Positions 6,496 to 7,306 of a DNA stretch of 7,306 nt are shown in pieces; the stretch's first letter is position 1, and each line of letters starts with the position of its first letter. The position numbers and the translations under genes were made by a program. A model generated the notes under the pieces. The model was not told the origin of the DNA. It saw only the letters and a program-made list of their open reading frames with translations, and searched no databases. The stretch comes from Acidimicrobium sp. BACL17 MAG-120823-bin42 (GTDB lineage Bacteria > Actinomycetota > Acidimicrobiia > Acidimicrobiales > Ilumatobacteraceae). The DNA lies in assembly GCA_001438985.1 (NCBI GenBank), contig LIAZ01000059.1, positions 1-7,306 on the forward strand. Reading direction: 5' to 3'.

Positions 6496-6504
6496 AACGA
6501 GACT

Positions 6505-7306
6505 CTAGGTGACAGCGTTGCCTTTTCTTGAAATAGCAAGTGAGGTGAAAATAATTAATGCGCCCACCCCGATGACTGATAAGCCTTGTGCAAGTGAGGA
6601 GTCAAAGAGTTGGCCGGCAAGTACTCCGGTGATGATGGTTACTCCTAGTCCTCCCGCTGCCACGATTCCTAAGTACACATGTTTTGCTCCGAAGATGAAT
6701 AACAGACCAACAATCGCTAAACCAACCATTGGCTGCCACTTGTTGTTGTCCCAGGTGGAGAATGCGATTGCAGCAATCAAAATGCTGATTGCACCAGCGC
6801 CACGAGCCACAAGTCGGAGCCCAATAGTGCGCAACGAAATCCAAACTAATACCGATCCAGAACCAACAAAGAGCAGCGGAGCGATGGGCGTATCGGGGAT
6901 GAATTTTGAAATCACTGCTGCCATAAATGGCTGAGTAGCAACAACCACGACGACAGTGCCTATGAATGTGGTTCGTGACACGAGTGCTGCGCCAACTGCA
7001 AGTGCTGATGCGGAAGCAAACAATAAGATCAAATCTTCTTGCACGTGTAAAATATCGAGAAGGAGTCCAAGTGCAAATGCGAAAGTCATTGTTGAAACTG
7101 CTGCGATGCTTTCTCCAAGTGTGTTGAGTTTGCCGCCTTTTTTCATCAATCTGAAAGAAAGGAACGCTGTTGCAAAGGTGGCAATGAATAACGTGGCATC
7201 AATACCGATCTGAGACACATCTTGCATGAGCGCAACAACAATCCATACCAGGCCGACAAAGATGACTGATCCACCAAGATATGAGGCGATATCTGAAGCT
7301 GGAATT
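6505..7306 (-). CDS. Multi-pass membrane protein, possibly DUF2157-like (N-terminus beyond right edge)
   Basis: The minus-strand frame ends at TAG (6507-6505) and is open without a stop to the window edge, at least 266 codons. An ATG at 7227-7225 could be taken as a start. However, the frame continues upstream into a segment that encodes IPASDIASYLGGSVIF followed by further hydrophobic residues, clearly part of the same protein, so the real start lies outside the window. About ten hydrophobic segments follow one another with short polar loops, and there are few charged residues and no catalytic motif I recognise. The ASYLGGSVIFVGLVWIV pattern recalls DUF2157-type membrane proteins (a G-rich first helix after a short polar stretch), but this family call is tentative. 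The C-terminus ends in a basic cytoplasmic-style tail (SRKGNAVT). The M23 peptidase gene starts 9 bp downstream on the same strand, suggesting a two-gene or longer unit with an envelope role. Confidence 0.75.
   Translation of the reverse strand, partial: IPASDIASYLGGSVIFVGLVWIVVALMQDVSQIGIDATLFIATFATAFLSFRLMKKGGKLNTLGESIAAVSTMTFAFALGLLLDILHVQEDLILLFASASALAVGAALVSRTTFIGTVVVVVATQPFMAAVISKFIPDTPIAPLLFVGSGSVLVWISLRTIGLRLVARGAGAISILIAAIAFSTWDNNKWQPMVGLAIVGLLFIFGAKHVYLGIVAAGGLGVTIITGVLAGQLFDSSLAQGLSVIGVGALIIFTSLAISRKGNAVT

Noticed and set aside
6505..7227. Treating the ATG at 7227 as the real start of the right-end membrane protein
   Set aside because: The frame stays open upstream to the window edge and encodes a further typical hydrophobic segment (GGSVIFVGLVWIVVAL) continuous with the protein, so the ATG is most likely internal.

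Overview
The window looks like an ordinary chromosomal segment of an actinobacterium. It carries a central-carbon operon on the + strand, flanked by minus-strand genes for membrane or exported proteins. The SucC and malate dehydrogenase sequences carry signatures I associate with actinobacterial homologues: SDIAEEYY and DIKGH in SucC, and the cytosolic-type MDH with TGAAGQIGY and GNHSTTQYPD. Base composition is only moderately GC-rich, and the exported M23 protein has a style familiar from Acidimicrobiia. A freshwater or marine Acidimicrobiia-like lineage is therefore my best guess, but this is inference rather than proof.

Layout. Positions 1-410 (minus) hold the N-terminal part of a single-pass membrane protein of unknown function that runs off the left edge. 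A 97-bp divergent intergenic region (411-507) follows, with a perfect 8-bp inverted repeat and a possible promoter. Then come five tightly packed + strand genes with gaps of 15, 9, 0 and 10 bp: a stand-alone cobalamin-binding mutase subunit (508-912), sucC (928-2073), sucD (2083-2982), a membrane acyltransferase fused to an SGNH domain (2983-4881), and mdh (4892-5878). mdh meets a convergent minus-strand gene with a 4-bp overlap. That gene encodes a secreted M23-type metallopeptidase (5875-6495). It lies 9 bp downstream of a multi-pass membrane protein gene (6505 to the right edge), which is incomplete.

How the genes work together. The mutase subunit would help turn methylmalonyl-CoA into succinyl-CoA. 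Succinyl-CoA synthetase (SucCD) would convert succinyl-CoA to succinate with nucleotide triphosphate formation, and malate dehydrogenase closes the oxidative branch to oxaloacetate. This fits propionyl-CoA entry into the TCA cycle. The catalytic large subunit of the mutase is not in the window. The odd member is the acyltransferase, a cell-envelope modifying enzyme inserted with zero spacing between sucD and mdh.

I see no RNA gene, mobile element, CRISPR array or origin. The only non-coding stretch longer than 20 bp is the 97-bp divergent region. I found no convincing evidence of a wholly new system. The points most worth a second look are the embedded acyltransferase, the inverted repeat over the operon promoter region, and the unassigned left-edge membrane protein.
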